Source: CAVSRC01 sp963782045 (GTDB lineage: Bacteria; Pseudomonadota; Alphaproteobacteria; Rhizobiales; Kaistiaceae). From it: DNA of 64,000 bases. The notes below the pieces were generated by a model. The model did no database searches and had not been told where the DNA came from. It saw only the letters and a list, made by a program, of their open reading frames with translations. A program made the translations under genes and the position numbers. The stretch is from positions 1-64,000 of the forward strand of contig CAWAIR010000015.1 of assembly GCA_963782045.1 (NCBI GenBank), written 5' to 3'. Below, piece after piece: positions 34,133-43,556 of the stretch (position 1 is the stretch's first letter; every line of letters begins with the position of its first letter).

Positions 34133-35719
34133 ATGACCATCTCGCAAGAAGCCCAGCGCCGCCGCACCTTTGCGATCATCTCGCACCCCGACGCCGGTAA
34201 GACCACGCTGACCGAGAAGCTGCTGCTCTTCGGCGGTGCCATCCAGCTTGCCGGCGAAGTGCGCGCCAAGGCCAATCGCCGCCAGACCCGCTCCGACTGG
34301 ATGGAGATGGAGCGCGAGCGCGGCATCTCGGTGGTCACCTCGGTGATGACCTTCGAGCACGACGGCACCGTCTTCAACCTGCTCGACACCCCCGGCCACG
34401 AGGACTTCTCCGAGGACACCTACCGGACGCTGACCGCGGTTGATTCCGCCGTGATGGTGATCGACGCCGCCCGCGGCATCGAGGCGCGCACGCTCAAGCT
34501 GTTCGAGGTCTGCCGCCTGCGCGACATCCCCATCATCACCTTCATCAACAAGCTCGACCGCGACGGCCGTCATCCCTTCGAGCTCCTCGAGGAGATCGAG
34601 AAGCGCCTGGCGCTCGACACCACGCCGCTCACCTGGCCGCTCGGCATGGGGCGAAGCTTCGCCGGCGTCTACGACCTGGAGAAGGATGCCATCCACCGTC
34701 TCGACTCCGACGGCGGTCTGCGGCCGGTCGCCGAGATCACCGCCGCGGCGCTCGCCGACTACCTGCCGGAGAACGAGCGCGAGACGGTCGCCGAGGAGAT
34801 CGCCCTTGCCAAGGCAGCCTCGCGCCCGTTCGAATTGACCTCATTCCGCGAAGGCCACCTGACGCCGGTGCTGTTCGGCAGCGCGCTCAGGAATTTTGGC
34901 GTCCGCGACCTGATCGAGCGGCTGGCCGCCTATGCGCCGTCGCCGCGGCCGCGCGCCGCCGAGGAGCGCGAAGTGGTGCCGGACGAGAGCGCCATGAGCG
35001 GCTTCGTCTTCAAGATCCAGGCGAACATGGACCCCAACCACCGCGACCGCATCGCCTTCCTGCGCGTCTGCTCGGGCAAGCTGACGCGCGGCATGAAGGC
35101 GCGCCTCGGCCGCACCGGCAAGGTAATAGCGCTCAATGCGCCGCAGTTCTTCTTCGCCCAAGAGCGCGCCATCGCCGACGAAGCCTATGCCGGCGATATC
35201 GTCGGCCTGCCCAACCACGGCACGCTGAGGATCGGCGACACCCTGACCGAGCGCGAGGCGCTGACCTTCCGCGGCGTGCCGAGCTTCGCGCCGGAGATCC
35301 TCAGGCGGGTGCGGGTCGGCGACGCCATGCGCGCCAAGAAGCTGCGCGAGGCGCTCGGCCAGATGGCGGAGGAGGGCGTCGTCCAGGTGTTCATGCCGAC
35401 CGACGGCTCGCCGCCCATCGTCGGCGTCGTCGGCGCCCTGCAGCTCGACGTTCTGCGCCAGCGGCTCGCCGACGAATACAATCTGGAGATCGACTTCGAG
35501 ACCGCGCGCTTCCAGGTCTGCCGCTGGGTGAGCGCCGGCAATCGCGCCGACCTCGACGCCTTCGTTGCCGCCCACCGTGGCGACATGGCCGAGGATCTGG
35601 ATGGCTCGCCGGTCTTCATGGCGACTTCGGCCTTCATGCTCAATTACGAGATCGAGCGCGCCCCCAAGCTCGCCTTCTCCGACATCAAGGACTACCAGCG
35701 CCAGGCGGTGAGCCCGTAG
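34133..35719 (+). CDS. prfC: Peptide chain release factor 3
   Basis: A 528-residue translational GTPase that recycles RF1/RF2 from the ribosome after termination. G1 is SHPDAGKTT, switch I carries the RGISVV segment, G3 is DTPGHEDFSEDTYR and G4 is NKLDRDGR. The RF3-specific domains follow (GSALRNFGVRDLIERL, AREALTF-type region and the C-terminal FEVxx-like QLDVLRQRLADEYNLEIDFE). Full length. Monocistronic by position, downstream of a strong terminator. Confidence 0.95.
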   Translation: MTISQEAQRRRTFAIISHPDAGKTTLTEKLLLFGGAIQLAGEVRAKANRRQTRSDWMEMERERGISVVTSVMTFEHDGTVFNLLDTPGHEDFSEDTYRTLTAVDSAVMVIDAARGIEARTLKLFEVCRLRDIPIITFINKLDRDGRHPFELLEEIEKRLALDTTPLTWPLGMGRSFAGVYDLEKDAIHRLDSDGGLRPVAEITAAALADYLPENERETVAEEIALAKAASRPFELTSFREGHLTPVLFGSALRNFGVRDLIERLAAYAPSPRPRAAEEREVVPDESAMSGFVFKIQANMDPNHRDRIAFLRVCSGKLTRGMKARLGRTGKVIALNAPQFFFAQERAIADEAYAGDIVGLPNHGTLRIGDTLTEREALTFRGVPSFAPEILRRVRVGDAMRAKKLREALGQMAEEGVVQVFMPTDGSPPIVGVVGALQLDVLRQRLADEYNLEIDFETARFQVCRWVSAGNRADLDAFVAAHRGDMAEDLDGSPVFMATSAFMLNYEIERAPKLAFSDIKDYQRQAVSP

Positions 35720-35768
35720 GCGGCCGTCGCCGCCGCATAGCGGTCGGCGCTCGGTCGTGCCGGCGGCT

Positions 35769-36101
35769 TCAGGACGGCAGGTTGCCGTTCGGGGTTGCCG
35801 CGTCGATCACCTTCGGCAGGTATTCGGCAAGGAGTTGCGGCAGCTGGTCGATATGGAGGCCGAGGCTTGCGGCGATGCCCGCCAGTTGATCCGAGCTCAG
35901 GGCGGATCTGATCTGATCTGCCGAGACCGGCAGGTTGGCGCCGGTGCCGATCCAGGACGCGACTTGATCGCCCAGTCCGGCCTTCTGCAACTGCGCGACG
36001 ATTTCGTTCAGTCCGCCGGCGTCCGCGAGCGCCTTTTCGGCGATGGACATAAGATTGCCCTGTCCGCCCAGCATCGCGCCCAATCCGTCGAGAAGTCCCA
36101 T
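35769..36101 (-). CDS. DUF937/YidB-family protein
   Basis: A 110-residue YidB-like protein: MGLLDGLGAMLGGQGNLMSI followed by LNEIVAQLQKAGLGDQVASW and LSSDQLAGIAASLGLHIDQL. The function of the family is unknown; members are small soluble helical proteins. The ATG with AGGAGG eight bases upstream was chosen over one 13 codons earlier. It stands alone between convergent prfC and the HAD gene. Confidence 0.85.
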   Translation of the reverse strand: MGLLDGLGAMLGGQGNLMSIAEKALADAGGLNEIVAQLQKAGLGDQVASWIGTGANLPVSADQIRSALSSDQLAGIAASLGLHIDQLPQLLAEYLPKVIDAATPNGNLPS

Positions 36102-36155
36102 GACCATCCTCCTGCTCTGTTGCTGCGACAGGGATAGCAACGACCGCCGAGATTG

Positions 36156-36848
36156 TCATGCCACCCCCAGCAGCCCCGGCAGTTCGGCGAGCGTCGTCAC
36201 CTCCGCCACCGGTGCGCCCGGCAGGCGTTCGCGCCGCTGGCCGGTGCGATTGCACCACACCACCTTCATGCCGAAGGAAGCGGCGGCGTGGACATCCCAG
36301 CCATTGGACGACTGGAAGGCGATTTGCCGCGCCGGCACGCCGAGGCGGTCGACGGCGAGCTGATAGACGCTTGGGTGCGGCTTGAAGGCGCCGACCGCCT
36401 CCACCGACAGCACCTGATCGAACAGCGGTTCGAGGTTGGCCGCCGTCACCAGCGCGGCCAGCATCTCAGGCGTACCGTTGGAGAGGATGGCGGTCTTGAA
36501 TCCGGCGGCCTTGAGACGCGCCAGAACATCTGGCACTTCCGCAAACGGCTTCAGGCCGAGATAGAGGTCCATCAGGCGTTGGCGGAGATCGGGCCGGTCG
36601 AGCCCGACCGTCTCCAGCGCGAAGTCGAGCGCCTCGCCGGTCACCTGCCAGAAATCGGCGTGGCGCCCCTGCGCGGCGCGGAGCCACGTATAGGTGAGCT
36701 GCTTGTCGCGCCACAGCGCGTTCAGCCGGTCCGCCTCCCGCCCGATCTCGTCGCGGCAGGCGGCTACGGCGGACGCGATGTCGAACAGCGTGCCGTAGGC
36801 GTCGAAGACGCAGGCGCGGATGCCGGCGAGCGCGGGGAGGGCGGCCAC
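36156..36848 (-). CDS. Haloacid dehalogenase, type II (HAD superfamily)
   Basis: A 230-residue L-2-haloacid dehalogenase-type hydrolase. The nucleophile motif is CVFDAYGTLFD (the Asp at the start of motif I), motif II is ILSNGTPEM, motif III is FKPHPSVYQLA and SSNGWDVHAA carries motif IV. The Asn/Trp residues around SSNGWD are typical of true haloacid dehalogenases. The GTG start follows the kinase stop by a single base, so it is coupled to the upstream sensor-kinase operon, an association of unclear meaning. Confidence 0.88.
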   Translation of the reverse strand: MAALPALAGIRACVFDAYGTLFDIASAVAACRDEIGREADRLNALWRDKQLTYTWLRAAQGRHADFWQVTGEALDFALETVGLDRPDLRQRLMDLYLGLKPFAEVPDVLARLKAAGFKTAILSNGTPEMLAALVTAANLEPLFDQVLSVEAVGAFKPHPSVYQLAVDRLGVPARQIAFQSSNGWDVHAAASFGMKVVWCNRTGQRRERLPGAPVAEVTTLAELPGLLGVA

Positions 36849-36849
36849 C

Positions 36850-39615
36850 CTATTTCGCCCCGGCCAGGTCTGGCGCCGTCGCCGGCGCGTGGATGGGCGC
36901 GCCGTGGCCGGGCAGGAAGACGGAGAACGTCGCGCCGTTGCCTGGCGGCGAATCCACCCAGATGCGCCCGCCGTGATGCTCGACGATGTGGCGCGAGATG
37001 GTGAGGCCGAGGCCGCTGCCCGACGGCCGGCCGGTATTGCGGTCGCGCGCCTTGGCGAATTTCTCGAAGATGATCTGCTGGTCCTGCGGGCGCACGCCTT
37101 CGCCGTTGTCGGTCACCTCGACCAGATAGCCGGCGCTGTAGTTCTGGCCGGTGACGCGCACATGGCCGCGCTGGGGGTCGGCGAATTTCGCCGCATTGGA
37201 GAGCAGGTTGATGAACACCTGCATCAGCCGGTCGCGGTCGGCATGGACCATGCGCTCGGCCGCCTCGATGGCCACCTCGACGTCCCCATGGGCACCGCGG
37301 AACAGCCCACCGGTCGCCGCCACGGCATCCTCCAGGACGACCGCGGGGTCGGTCTCGGCCATGCTCCAGTCGGCCTGACCCTGCTCCAGGCGGGTGAGAT
37401 CGAGGATGGTATCGAGCAGGCGGGTGAGCCGCTGCGTCTCGCTCTGGATGATGGTGAGGTAACGTTCGGCCTGTTCGGGCGGCAGTCCTTCCGGCTCGCT
37501 GAGGATTTCCGAGAAGCTGCGGATCGAGGTCAGCGGCGTGCGCAGCTCGTGGCTGACCGTGGACAGGAAATCGTCCTTCAGCCGGTCGAGTTCCTTGAGC
37601 TGCGCGTTGGCGTGGGTCAGCTCGCGCGCCGTCACTTCCAGCTCGCGCGACTTCTGTTCCAGTTCGCGGCTGTAGGCGATGACCTGCTGCGTCTCCTCGA
37701 GGATCGCCATCATCTCCTCGAAGGACAGCGTCTCGCCCTTGGCGATCGCCGCCACCAGCGCGCGGGCGGTGGCCGCGCCGATGCTGCCGGCGAGCAGCCG
37801 CTCGGCGAAGGCGATGAGCTCGGCGTCGGCCTCCAGCCCCTCGCCGAAGCTGACGCCGCGCTTGCTGGCATAATCGTTGAAGGCGCGCGCTGCCCGTTCG
37901 GGGCCGATGAAGCGCTGCAACAGCGCATAGAGCTCGTCGAGCGCCGCCGAGCGGCGCCAGATCTCGGCTTCGCCCGGCGGCCGCCGGAAGACATCGACGA
38001 AGGCGATCGCCTGGATGCGCTCGATCAGCTCCTGGTGCGAGAACAGCGACACCAGAATGTAGCCGCCGATATTGGCGGCCATGCTCCAGAACAGAGCGTG
38101 GGTCAGCGGGTCCCAGCCGGTGAGGCCGAACAACGCCTCGGGCTGGAGAAGCGCGATGTGCCATGGGCCGGCAAGGATCGCCTCCGACATGACGCCGCTG
38201 CGCGCCAAGAGCGGCACCAGCATGGTGTAGGCCCAGGTGAGGAAGCCGAGGGTGAGGCCGGTGACCGCGCCCAGCCGCGTCGCGTTGCGCCAGAACAGCC
38301 CGCCGACGATCGCCGGCACGAACTGGGCGGCGACGGCGAAGGAGACCAGGCCGATCTGGGCGAGCGGACCGGATTCGCCGGTCACCCGGTAATAGGAATA
38401 GCCGAGCAGCAGGATGACGAAGATGCCGGCCCGGCGGATGAACAGGAGGAGCTGTGTGAGGTCGCCGCGAGCATCGAGCTTGAGCCAGCGGATGCGCAGC
38501 AGCGCCGGCATCACCAGATCGTTGCACAGCATGGTCGACAGCGCGATCGCCGCCACCGCCACCATCGCGGTCGACGACGACAGGCCGCCGATGAAGGCAA
38601 ACAGCGCCAGCGCGTGCTGTCCCTGGGTGATCGGCACGGTCAGCACATAAAAGTCGGGATTGGCCTCCGGCGGCAGCAGCGTCAGGCCGGTTGCCGCGAT
38701 CGGCAGCGCGAACAGGCTCATCAGCAGCAGATAGAGCGGGAACAGCCACGCCGCGGTCGCCAGATGCCGCTCCTCGACGTTTTCGACGATGGTGATGTGG
38801 AACTGGCGCGGCAGGCAGATGATCGCCGCCATCGACAGGAAGGTCATGGTCAGGAAGCGCGCCGCATCGCCTTGCGGCAGCAGCATCAGATTGTCGAGCG
38901 CCGGCGCCAGCTTCGCCTCCGCCGATCCGATCCCCGGGCCGAAGGCGATCACGACATAGAGGCCGACCGCCAGCAAAGCGAGGAACTTGACGCAGGATTC
39001 GAAGGCGATGGCCGCGACCATGCCTTCGTGGTGCTCGTTGGCGTCGAGATGGCGGGTGCCGAACAGGATGGCGAAGATCGCCATGCCGATGGCGGTGAGG
39101 AAGGCGGCATCGCCGAGGATGTTCGGCGGCGTCCCGGTCAGCGTGCCGTGGATGTCGGCGAACAGCGTGTAGTTGACCAGCACCGCGAAGGAGGTCGACA
39201 CCGCCTTCAGCTGCAGCGCGATGTAGGGCATGGCGCCGACCGTGGCGATGACCGTGACCAGCACGCCGAGCAGCGCGCTCTTGCCGTAGCGCGAGGCGAT
39301 GAAATCGGCGATCGAGGTGATGCGCTGCGATTTGGAGATGCGCGTGATCTTGCGCAGCAGGAACCACCAGCCGAGGAAGACGATGGTCGGGCCGGTATAG
39401 ATGGTGATGAACTCGACGCCGCGGCGAGCCGCGGTGCCGACCGCGCCGTAGAAGGTCCACGAGGTGCAGTAGACGCCGAGCGAGAGCGTGTAGACCAGCG
39501 GCGAGTGGATCAGGCTGCGCCCGCTCTGCGCCCGCCGGTCGCCGTACCAGGCGATGGCGAAAAGCAGCCCCAGATAGGCCAGCGCGACGACGATGACGGC
39601 GGTAGAGCTGACCAC
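36850..39615 (-). CDS. Sodium/solute-symporter-fused sensor histidine kinase (CbrA-like)
   Basis: A 921-residue membrane sensor. The first ~500 residues are an SLC5-type sodium/solute symporter with about thirteen hydrophobic helices (YCTSWTFYGAVGTAARRGVE, IVFLGWWFLLRKI, FIGGLSSSTAMVAVAAIALS). A linker with a coiled coil (AYSRELEQKSRELEVTARE) leads to the kinase: H box FLSTVSHELRTPLTS, N box FINLLSNAAKFA, G boxes VTDNGEGV and GSGLGLTIS. No PAS or receiver domain is attached. Like Pseudomonas CbrA it probably couples substrate transport or binding to phosphorylation of a partner, here the receiver protein two genes upstream. The ligand is unknown. Confidence 0.92.
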   Translation of the reverse strand: MVSSTAVIVVALAYLGLLFAIAWYGDRRAQSGRSLIHSPLVYTLSLGVYCTSWTFYGAVGTAARRGVEFITIYTGPTIVFLGWWFLLRKITRISKSQRITSIADFIASRYGKSALLGVLVTVIATVGAMPYIALQLKAVSTSFAVLVNYTLFADIHGTLTGTPPNILGDAAFLTAIGMAIFAILFGTRHLDANEHHEGMVAAIAFESCVKFLALLAVGLYVVIAFGPGIGSAEAKLAPALDNLMLLPQGDAARFLTMTFLSMAAIICLPRQFHITIVENVEERHLATAAWLFPLYLLLMSLFALPIAATGLTLLPPEANPDFYVLTVPITQGQHALALFAFIGGLSSSTAMVAVAAIALSTMLCNDLVMPALLRIRWLKLDARGDLTQLLLFIRRAGIFVILLLGYSYYRVTGESGPLAQIGLVSFAVAAQFVPAIVGGLFWRNATRLGAVTGLTLGFLTWAYTMLVPLLARSGVMSEAILAGPWHIALLQPEALFGLTGWDPLTHALFWSMAANIGGYILVSLFSHQELIERIQAIAFVDVFRRPPGEAEIWRRSAALDELYALLQRFIGPERAARAFNDYASKRGVSFGEGLEADAELIAFAERLLAGSIGAATARALVAAIAKGETLSFEEMMAILEETQQVIAYSRELEQKSRELEVTARELTHANAQLKELDRLKDDFLSTVSHELRTPLTSIRSFSEILSEPEGLPPEQAERYLTIIQSETQRLTRLLDTILDLTRLEQGQADWSMAETDPAVVLEDAVAATGGLFRGAHGDVEVAIEAAERMVHADRDRLMQVFINLLSNAAKFADPQRGHVRVTGQNYSAGYLVEVTDNGEGVRPQDQQIIFEKFAKARDRNTGRPSGSGLGLTISRHIVEHHGGRIWVDSPPGNGATFSVFLPGHGAPIHAPATAPDLAGAK

Positions 39616-39618
39616 GCC

Positions 39619-39870
39619 TCAACTCCGCTCCGCCGGCTCCGCCTCGCCGTCCGCGGCCATGCGGCGCGCCAGCCAGCCGCCGCAGGCGATGACGATGAGC
39701 CACATCGCGAAGCAATAGACGTGCAGCAGCGGGATGCCGAAGACCAGCACCGGCACATTGAAGATGGCGAGGATCGGCGGGGTGAGCAGGAAGAAGGCAA
39801 CCACCGGCAGAACGAAAGCGCGGTCGGCCAGCCGCCCGCCGGAGCGCACGAAGATCGGATCACGCCTCAC
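39619..39870 (-). CDS. Small two-helix membrane protein preceding the symporter-kinase
   Basis: An 83-residue protein with two clear membrane segments (FVLPVVAFFLLTPPILAIF and LVFGIPLLHVYCFAMWLIVI) and a charged C terminus. Similar small proteins accompany SSS-type symporters and symporter-kinases, perhaps as assembly partners. It starts on a GTG eleven bases inside the receiver gene and stops three bases before the kinase, so the three genes are coupled. Confidence 0.8.
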   Translation of the reverse strand: MRRDPIFVRSGGRLADRAFVLPVVAFFLLTPPILAIFNVPVLVFGIPLLHVYCFAMWLIVIACGGWLARRMAADGEAEPAERS

Positions 39871-40249
39871 GAGGCGCGTCCTCGTGGGCGAGCAGGGCGC
39901 GCACCCGTTCCACCACGTCGCGGTTGGAGAACGGCTTGGTGACGTAGTCGTCGACGCCGAGTTCGCCCGCCTTGCGGCGGTCCTTCTCGTGGCCCTTGGC
40001 GGTCAGCATGATGATGCGCGGCTGCTTGGCGGCCGCCTCGCGGCGGATGGCGGAGACGACCTCGAAACCGTCGAAACCGGGCAGCATGATGTCGAGCAGC
40101 ACCAGATCCGGCTCGATCCGCCGCGCGGTCTCCACCGTCGACGGGCCGTCATGGGTGACGCTCACCTCATAGCCTGCCCGCCGCATCAGGAAGGACAGCG
40201 CCTCGACCAGATTGCGTTCATCCTCGGCAACGAGAACCGACTGGGTCAA
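39860..40249 (-). CDS. Single-domain response regulator
   Basis: A ~129-residue CheY-like receiver with no output domain. VLVAEDERN holds the acidic pocket, LVLLDIMLPGFDGFEV the phospho-Asp, MLTAKG the conserved Thr and DDYVTKPFS the Lys. The likely start is a TTG behind GGGAGGGG; no ATG is close. It is the first gene of receiver, small membrane protein, symporter-kinase and HAD, and is the likely phosphoacceptor of that kinase. Without an output domain it probably acts by protein contact or phosphorelay. Confidence 0.88.
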   Translation of the reverse strand: MTQSVLVAEDERNLVEALSFLMRRAGYEVSVTHDGPSTVETARRIEPDLVLLDIMLPGFDGFEVVSAIRREAAAKQPRIIMLTAKGHEKDRRKAGELGVDDYVTKPFSNRDVVERVRALLAHEDAPREA

Positions 40250-40337
40250 TGCCCCCTCCCTTGGTCGATTCGGCCCGACACCTCCGGCTTGTCTCCCGCC
40301 GGATTGTTGGATCGGAAGCATATAGATGTCCCCGAGT

Positions 40338-41909
40338 TCATGTCACCGGCGCCGATGCCGGTCCGCCGGGCAGCGGAACCCGGTCGAAGGCCCGGTGGAT
40401 GCAGGTCTCGCGCGGGCATTGCCGGCAGGTGACGCCGATCGGCACGATCGTCCGCGACGCCGCCAGATCGAGCCCGTCCGCATAGACGAAGCGATGGGCG
40501 TGCTCGATGGCGCAGCCGATCATCACGGCGTGATGTCCGGCGGTGTCGCGGCCGCCGGGCTCGGCCACCTCGGCGCGCGCCACGCACAGGAACGTCTCGC
40601 CCTCCGGCAGCCGGCCGACCTGGCTCACCACCCGCCCGGGCGAGGCGAAGGCGTGGTGCACGATCCAGCGCGGGCAGGCGCCGCCATAGCGCGGCAGGCG
40701 CAGGCCGGAGGCGGAAAAGCGCTTGGAGATGTTGCCGGCGATGTCGGTGCGCAGGAAATGCAGCGGCACGCCCTCGGCACCGGGGCGGCTGAGCGTGGTC
40801 AGCCGGTGGCAGACCTGCTCGAAGCTGGTGTCGAACCGGTGACCGATGCGCACCACGTCGAAGCGCAGTTCGTCGGCGACCGCACGAAACCGGCGATAGG
40901 GCATCAGCACGGCGCCGGCGAAATAGCTGGCGAGCGCCTTGGTCAGGCGGCTGTCCGCCCCCGGCGCGGCAAGCCCAGCGCCTTCGACCAGTTCGCCGAG
41001 CAGCGCGCCATGGGTCTCGATGCCGATCAGCCGGGCGAGCCGGAAGCGGACGCTGGCGCGGACCAGTTCGTCCGAAAGCAGAAATGCCGCGTCCTCCAGG
41101 CGCTCGCCGGCCGGCGTCACATCGGCCGCCGGCACGAATCGCACGGCAATCTCCAGCTCGCGCTCCAGGTGGTCGCGCAGTGCCTCCAGCGTCGGCTGCC
41201 CGGAAGAGAGCTTGGCCAGCGTCTCCTCGGCCGCCTGCTCCAGGCGCGGGAAGTGGTTGGCATGGTCGGAGATGAAGTCCTCGATCTCCTCGCGCGGGGC
41301 GGGCAGCGGCCGCCGGGCGCCGCGGCCGCTCAGGAAATCGAACATGTCGCCGGCGCGGGCCGCCAGCGTCTCGGCCTCCCCGACCAGCGTGTTGATGAAG
41401 CCGATGCGCTCCCGGTCGGACAGGTCGCCGTAGTCCTTCAGGATCTCGGCATAGGAGCGGATGGTGGTGATCAGCGCCAGGATCTGGTTGCTGACATCGA
41501 ACAGGAAGGTGTCCTCGCCGAGGCGTTCGCCGAGCAGGTCCGAGCGCGCCCGCGTCTCGCGGTAGGCGCGGTAGAGACCGAGGATGGCGCGCGCCGCCCG
41601 CGGATTGTGCGCCACCAGCTCGGCCGCGTCGGCGCCGGTCATCTCGACGCCGATGACGCCGGTATCGGCGGCGACCTCGCCGAGTTCGGCGATCAGCCGC
41701 GCTTCCTCGGTGCCGGCGAGCGAGCGGCTGTCGAGGCCGACGGCATCGGCGATGCGGTGAAGAAGGGCGCCGCCGATCGGCCGCTTGTTGTGCTCGATGA
41801 GGTTGAGGTAGCTCGCCGAGATGCCGACCTGGCTGGCGAGCCCCTGCTGCGACCGGCCAAGCTCCTGGCGTCGCTTGCGAATTCTCTGGCCGACCGGGGC
41901 CCGGGCCAT
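40338..41909 (-). CDS. ScfR/RamB-type XRE regulator with extra helical domain
   Basis: A 523-residue regulator of the short-chain-acyl/central-carbon family (RamB, MceR, PccR relatives). Residues 8-62 are an XRE helix-turn-helix (QQGLASQVGISASYLNLIEH). Residues ~290-375 resemble the IrrE-like domain, and 380-510 the DUF2083 domain ending in a cysteine cluster (CRQCPRETC, Cys495/498/503). Residues ~135-195 (FDVSNQILALITTIRSYAEI ... GFINTLVGEAETLA) are not part of the standard architecture as I know it and resemble the paired helices of a histidine-kinase dimerisation domain without the His. A TTGTAA-N5-TTACAA palindrome precedes the gene. Target pathway unknown. Confidence 0.85.
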   Translation of the reverse strand: MARAPVGQRIRKRRQELGRSQQGLASQVGISASYLNLIEHNKRPIGGALLHRIADAVGLDSRSLAGTEEARLIAELGEVAADTGVIGVEMTGADAAELVAHNPRAARAILGLYRAYRETRARSDLLGERLGEDTFLFDVSNQILALITTIRSYAEILKDYGDLSDRERIGFINTLVGEAETLAARAGDMFDFLSGRGARRPLPAPREEIEDFISDHANHFPRLEQAAEETLAKLSSGQPTLEALRDHLERELEIAVRFVPAADVTPAGERLEDAAFLLSDELVRASVRFRLARLIGIETHGALLGELVEGAGLAAPGADSRLTKALASYFAGAVLMPYRRFRAVADELRFDVVRIGHRFDTSFEQVCHRLTTLSRPGAEGVPLHFLRTDIAGNISKRFSASGLRLPRYGGACPRWIVHHAFASPGRVVSQVGRLPEGETFLCVARAEVAEPGGRDTAGHHAVMIGCAIEHAHRFVYADGLDLAASRTIVPIGVTCRQCPRETCIHRAFDRVPLPGGPASAPVT

Positions 41910-41923
41910 GGGCAGCGCCTCCC

Positions 41924-41940
41924 TTGTAATTTCTTTACAA
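41924..41940. promoter_or_regulatory. TTGTAA-N5-TTACAA palindrome upstream of the ScfR-type gene
   Basis: A 6-bp inverted repeat 15 bases before the ATG. Operators of this regulator family consist of TTTGCAAA/TTTGTAA-like half sites, so autoregulation is plausible. The adjoining ~80 bases are A+T-rich and form the divergent promoter region with the ABC-transporter operon. Confidence 0.5.
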
Positions 41941-42104
41941 TCTTACGGCTGACCGTGCAATAGATTGACAAATAATGACAATAAAATCAATCATTTATTG
42001 ATCCCTTGACAATCGCTGCTAGGCTGCGCGCCGGGGAAGGACAGAAGACTCCCGAGGTTCGATCCTCGGCCCCACCCGAAACGGAAACGACCGGAGGAGC
42101 TAGT

Positions 42105-43484
42105 ATGACAGACCGCAAATCGCGGCTGATAACGCCGTATTCACGGCGCGCCATCCTGAAGGGATCGCTCGCCACCACCGCAGGCCTCGGAGCCCTCTCC
42201 ATCGGCGGGATGGGCCCGCTACAGTTGATGAGCGGCGCCTGGGCGGCGGACCAGCCCCCAATCGGCACCTGGCCGGACGGTTCGTCCGGCTCGTCCATCA
42301 ACATCGGCGCGACGGTGCCGCGCACCGGCACCTATGCCGCCCAGGGCGAAGATGAGCTCAAGGGCGTCCAGCTCGCCATCGATCACATCAATTCCGGCCA
42401 CGACCTGATCAAGCAGATCGCCCCCAAGGTCTCCAAGGGCCTTCTCGGCAAGGAAGTGAAGCTGGTCGTCGCCAACTCCGGCGCCAAGCCCGACAATGCG
42501 GTGCAGGAGCAGCAGAAGTTCATCGCCGACGACAAGGTCATCGCGATGTACGGCGCCACCTCTTCGGCGGTCGCCGTTGCGCTCAACAAGTTCGCCCAGC
42601 GCGAGCACGTACTCTATCTCGTCGGCATTTCCGGGTCGAACGACACCACCGGCAAGGACTGCGCACGCTACGGCTTCCGCCAGTGCTTCTATGGCGAGAC
42701 GGCGGCCAACGCCATCGGCCCGCAGCTCATCAAGCAGTACGGCAAGAACCGCAAGGCCGCCTTCATGACGCCCGACTACACCTACGGGCACACGGTGACC
42801 AAGTCGGTCAACGACTACCTGTCGCAGAACGGCGGCTGGACGATGGTGACCAACCAGGTGTCGCCGCTCGGCACCCAGGACTTCAGCCAGTACCTGACCA
42901 ACATCGCCAATTCCGGCGCCGAGTTCATCATCAACGTGAACTGGGGCCGCGATGCGGTGCTGTCGACCCAGCAGGCCAAGCAATTCGGCCTGATCCCGCA
43001 GCCGATGACGCTGGTCATCCCCTACCAGATCCCGTTCATCGCCAAGGAAGTGACGGCCGAGCTGACCCAGGGCGTTCTCGCCGCGACCGATTTCTGGTGG
43101 ACGCTGGAGGACAAGTACCCGCTGGCCAAGACGTTCGTCGCCGAGTTCCAGAAGAAGTACAACTACCGGCCGGAGTGGGGCGCGGAGAACGGCTACATGC
43201 AGTTCGCCATCTGGGCCCGCATGGTCTCCGAGGCTGGCACCTTCTATCCGCCGGACGTCATCAAGCAGTACGAGAAGGGCGAGACCTTCCCGTCCATGGT
43301 CGGTGACGTGCACTTCCGTCCGGAGGATCACCAGCTGGTGCGTCCGGTCGTCATCGTGCGCGGCAAGAAGCCGAGCGACATGAAGAACGACGAGGACTTC
43401 TGGGAAGTTCTCGAGGTCGTTCCGGGCGAACCGCTGATGCAGAAGCCGGACGCGTTCGGCTGCAAACTCGGCGACTACACCTGA
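42105..43484 (+). CDS. Branched-chain-amino-acid/urea-type ABC binding protein with Tat signal
   Basis: A 459-residue LivJ/UrtA-like binding protein. The N terminus has a twin-arginine signal (YSRRAILKGSLATTAGLGAL) with cleavage near GAWAADQ, so it is exported folded. The mature protein shows the periplasmic-binding fold of this class: INIGATVPRTGTYAAQGEDE, IAMYGATSSAVAVALNKFA, FMTPDYTYG and GAENGYMQFAIWARM. The ligand may be an amino acid, amide or other small polar compound. Start with GGAGGAG eight bases upstream. It is the first gene of the operon, followed by stem-loops and then the permeases. Confidence 0.9.
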   Translation: MTDRKSRLITPYSRRAILKGSLATTAGLGALSIGGMGPLQLMSGAWAADQPPIGTWPDGSSGSSINIGATVPRTGTYAAQGEDELKGVQLAIDHINSGHDLIKQIAPKVSKGLLGKEVKLVVANSGAKPDNAVQEQQKFIADDKVIAMYGATSSAVAVALNKFAQREHVLYLVGISGSNDTTGKDCARYGFRQCFYGETAANAIGPQLIKQYGKNRKAAFMTPDYTYGHTVTKSVNDYLSQNGGWTMVTNQVSPLGTQDFSQYLTNIANSGAEFIINVNWGRDAVLSTQQAKQFGLIPQPMTLVIPYQIPFIAKEVTAELTQGVLAATDFWWTLEDKYPLAKTFVAEFQKKYNYRPEWGAENGYMQFAIWARMVSEAGTFYPPDVIKQYEKGETFPSMVGDVHFRPEDHQLVRPVVIVRGKKPSDMKNDEDFWEVLEVVPGEPLMQKPDAFGCKLGDYT

Positions 43485-43493
43485 TCTAGCGTT

Positions 43494-43523
43494 GCCCTCT
43501 TCGCATACGGCAGCGAAGAGGGC
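43494..43523. other. Stem-loop immediately after the binding-protein gene
   Basis: GCCCTCTTCG and CGAAGAGGGC form a perfect 10-bp stem with a 10-base loop, starting nine bases after the stop. There is no T-tract. It probably stabilises the binding-protein mRNA or attenuates read-through into the permease genes. Confidence 0.6.
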
Positions 43524-43556
43524 ATCATACCTTCCCAAAGCCGGGCTCGACCCGAG

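Noticed and set aside
36820..39942. Long plus-strand open frame opposite the symporter-kinase (about 1040 codons)
   Set aside because: Low-complexity antisense translation with no domain; the minus-strand protein has all transporter and kinase motifs.
42053..42072. T-arm-like hairpin (CCGAGGTTCGATCCTCGG) before the Tat binding-protein gene
   Set aside because: The loop is only six bases and no anticodon or D arm precedes it, so it is not a tRNA; at most a leader hairpin or an old tRNA relic.
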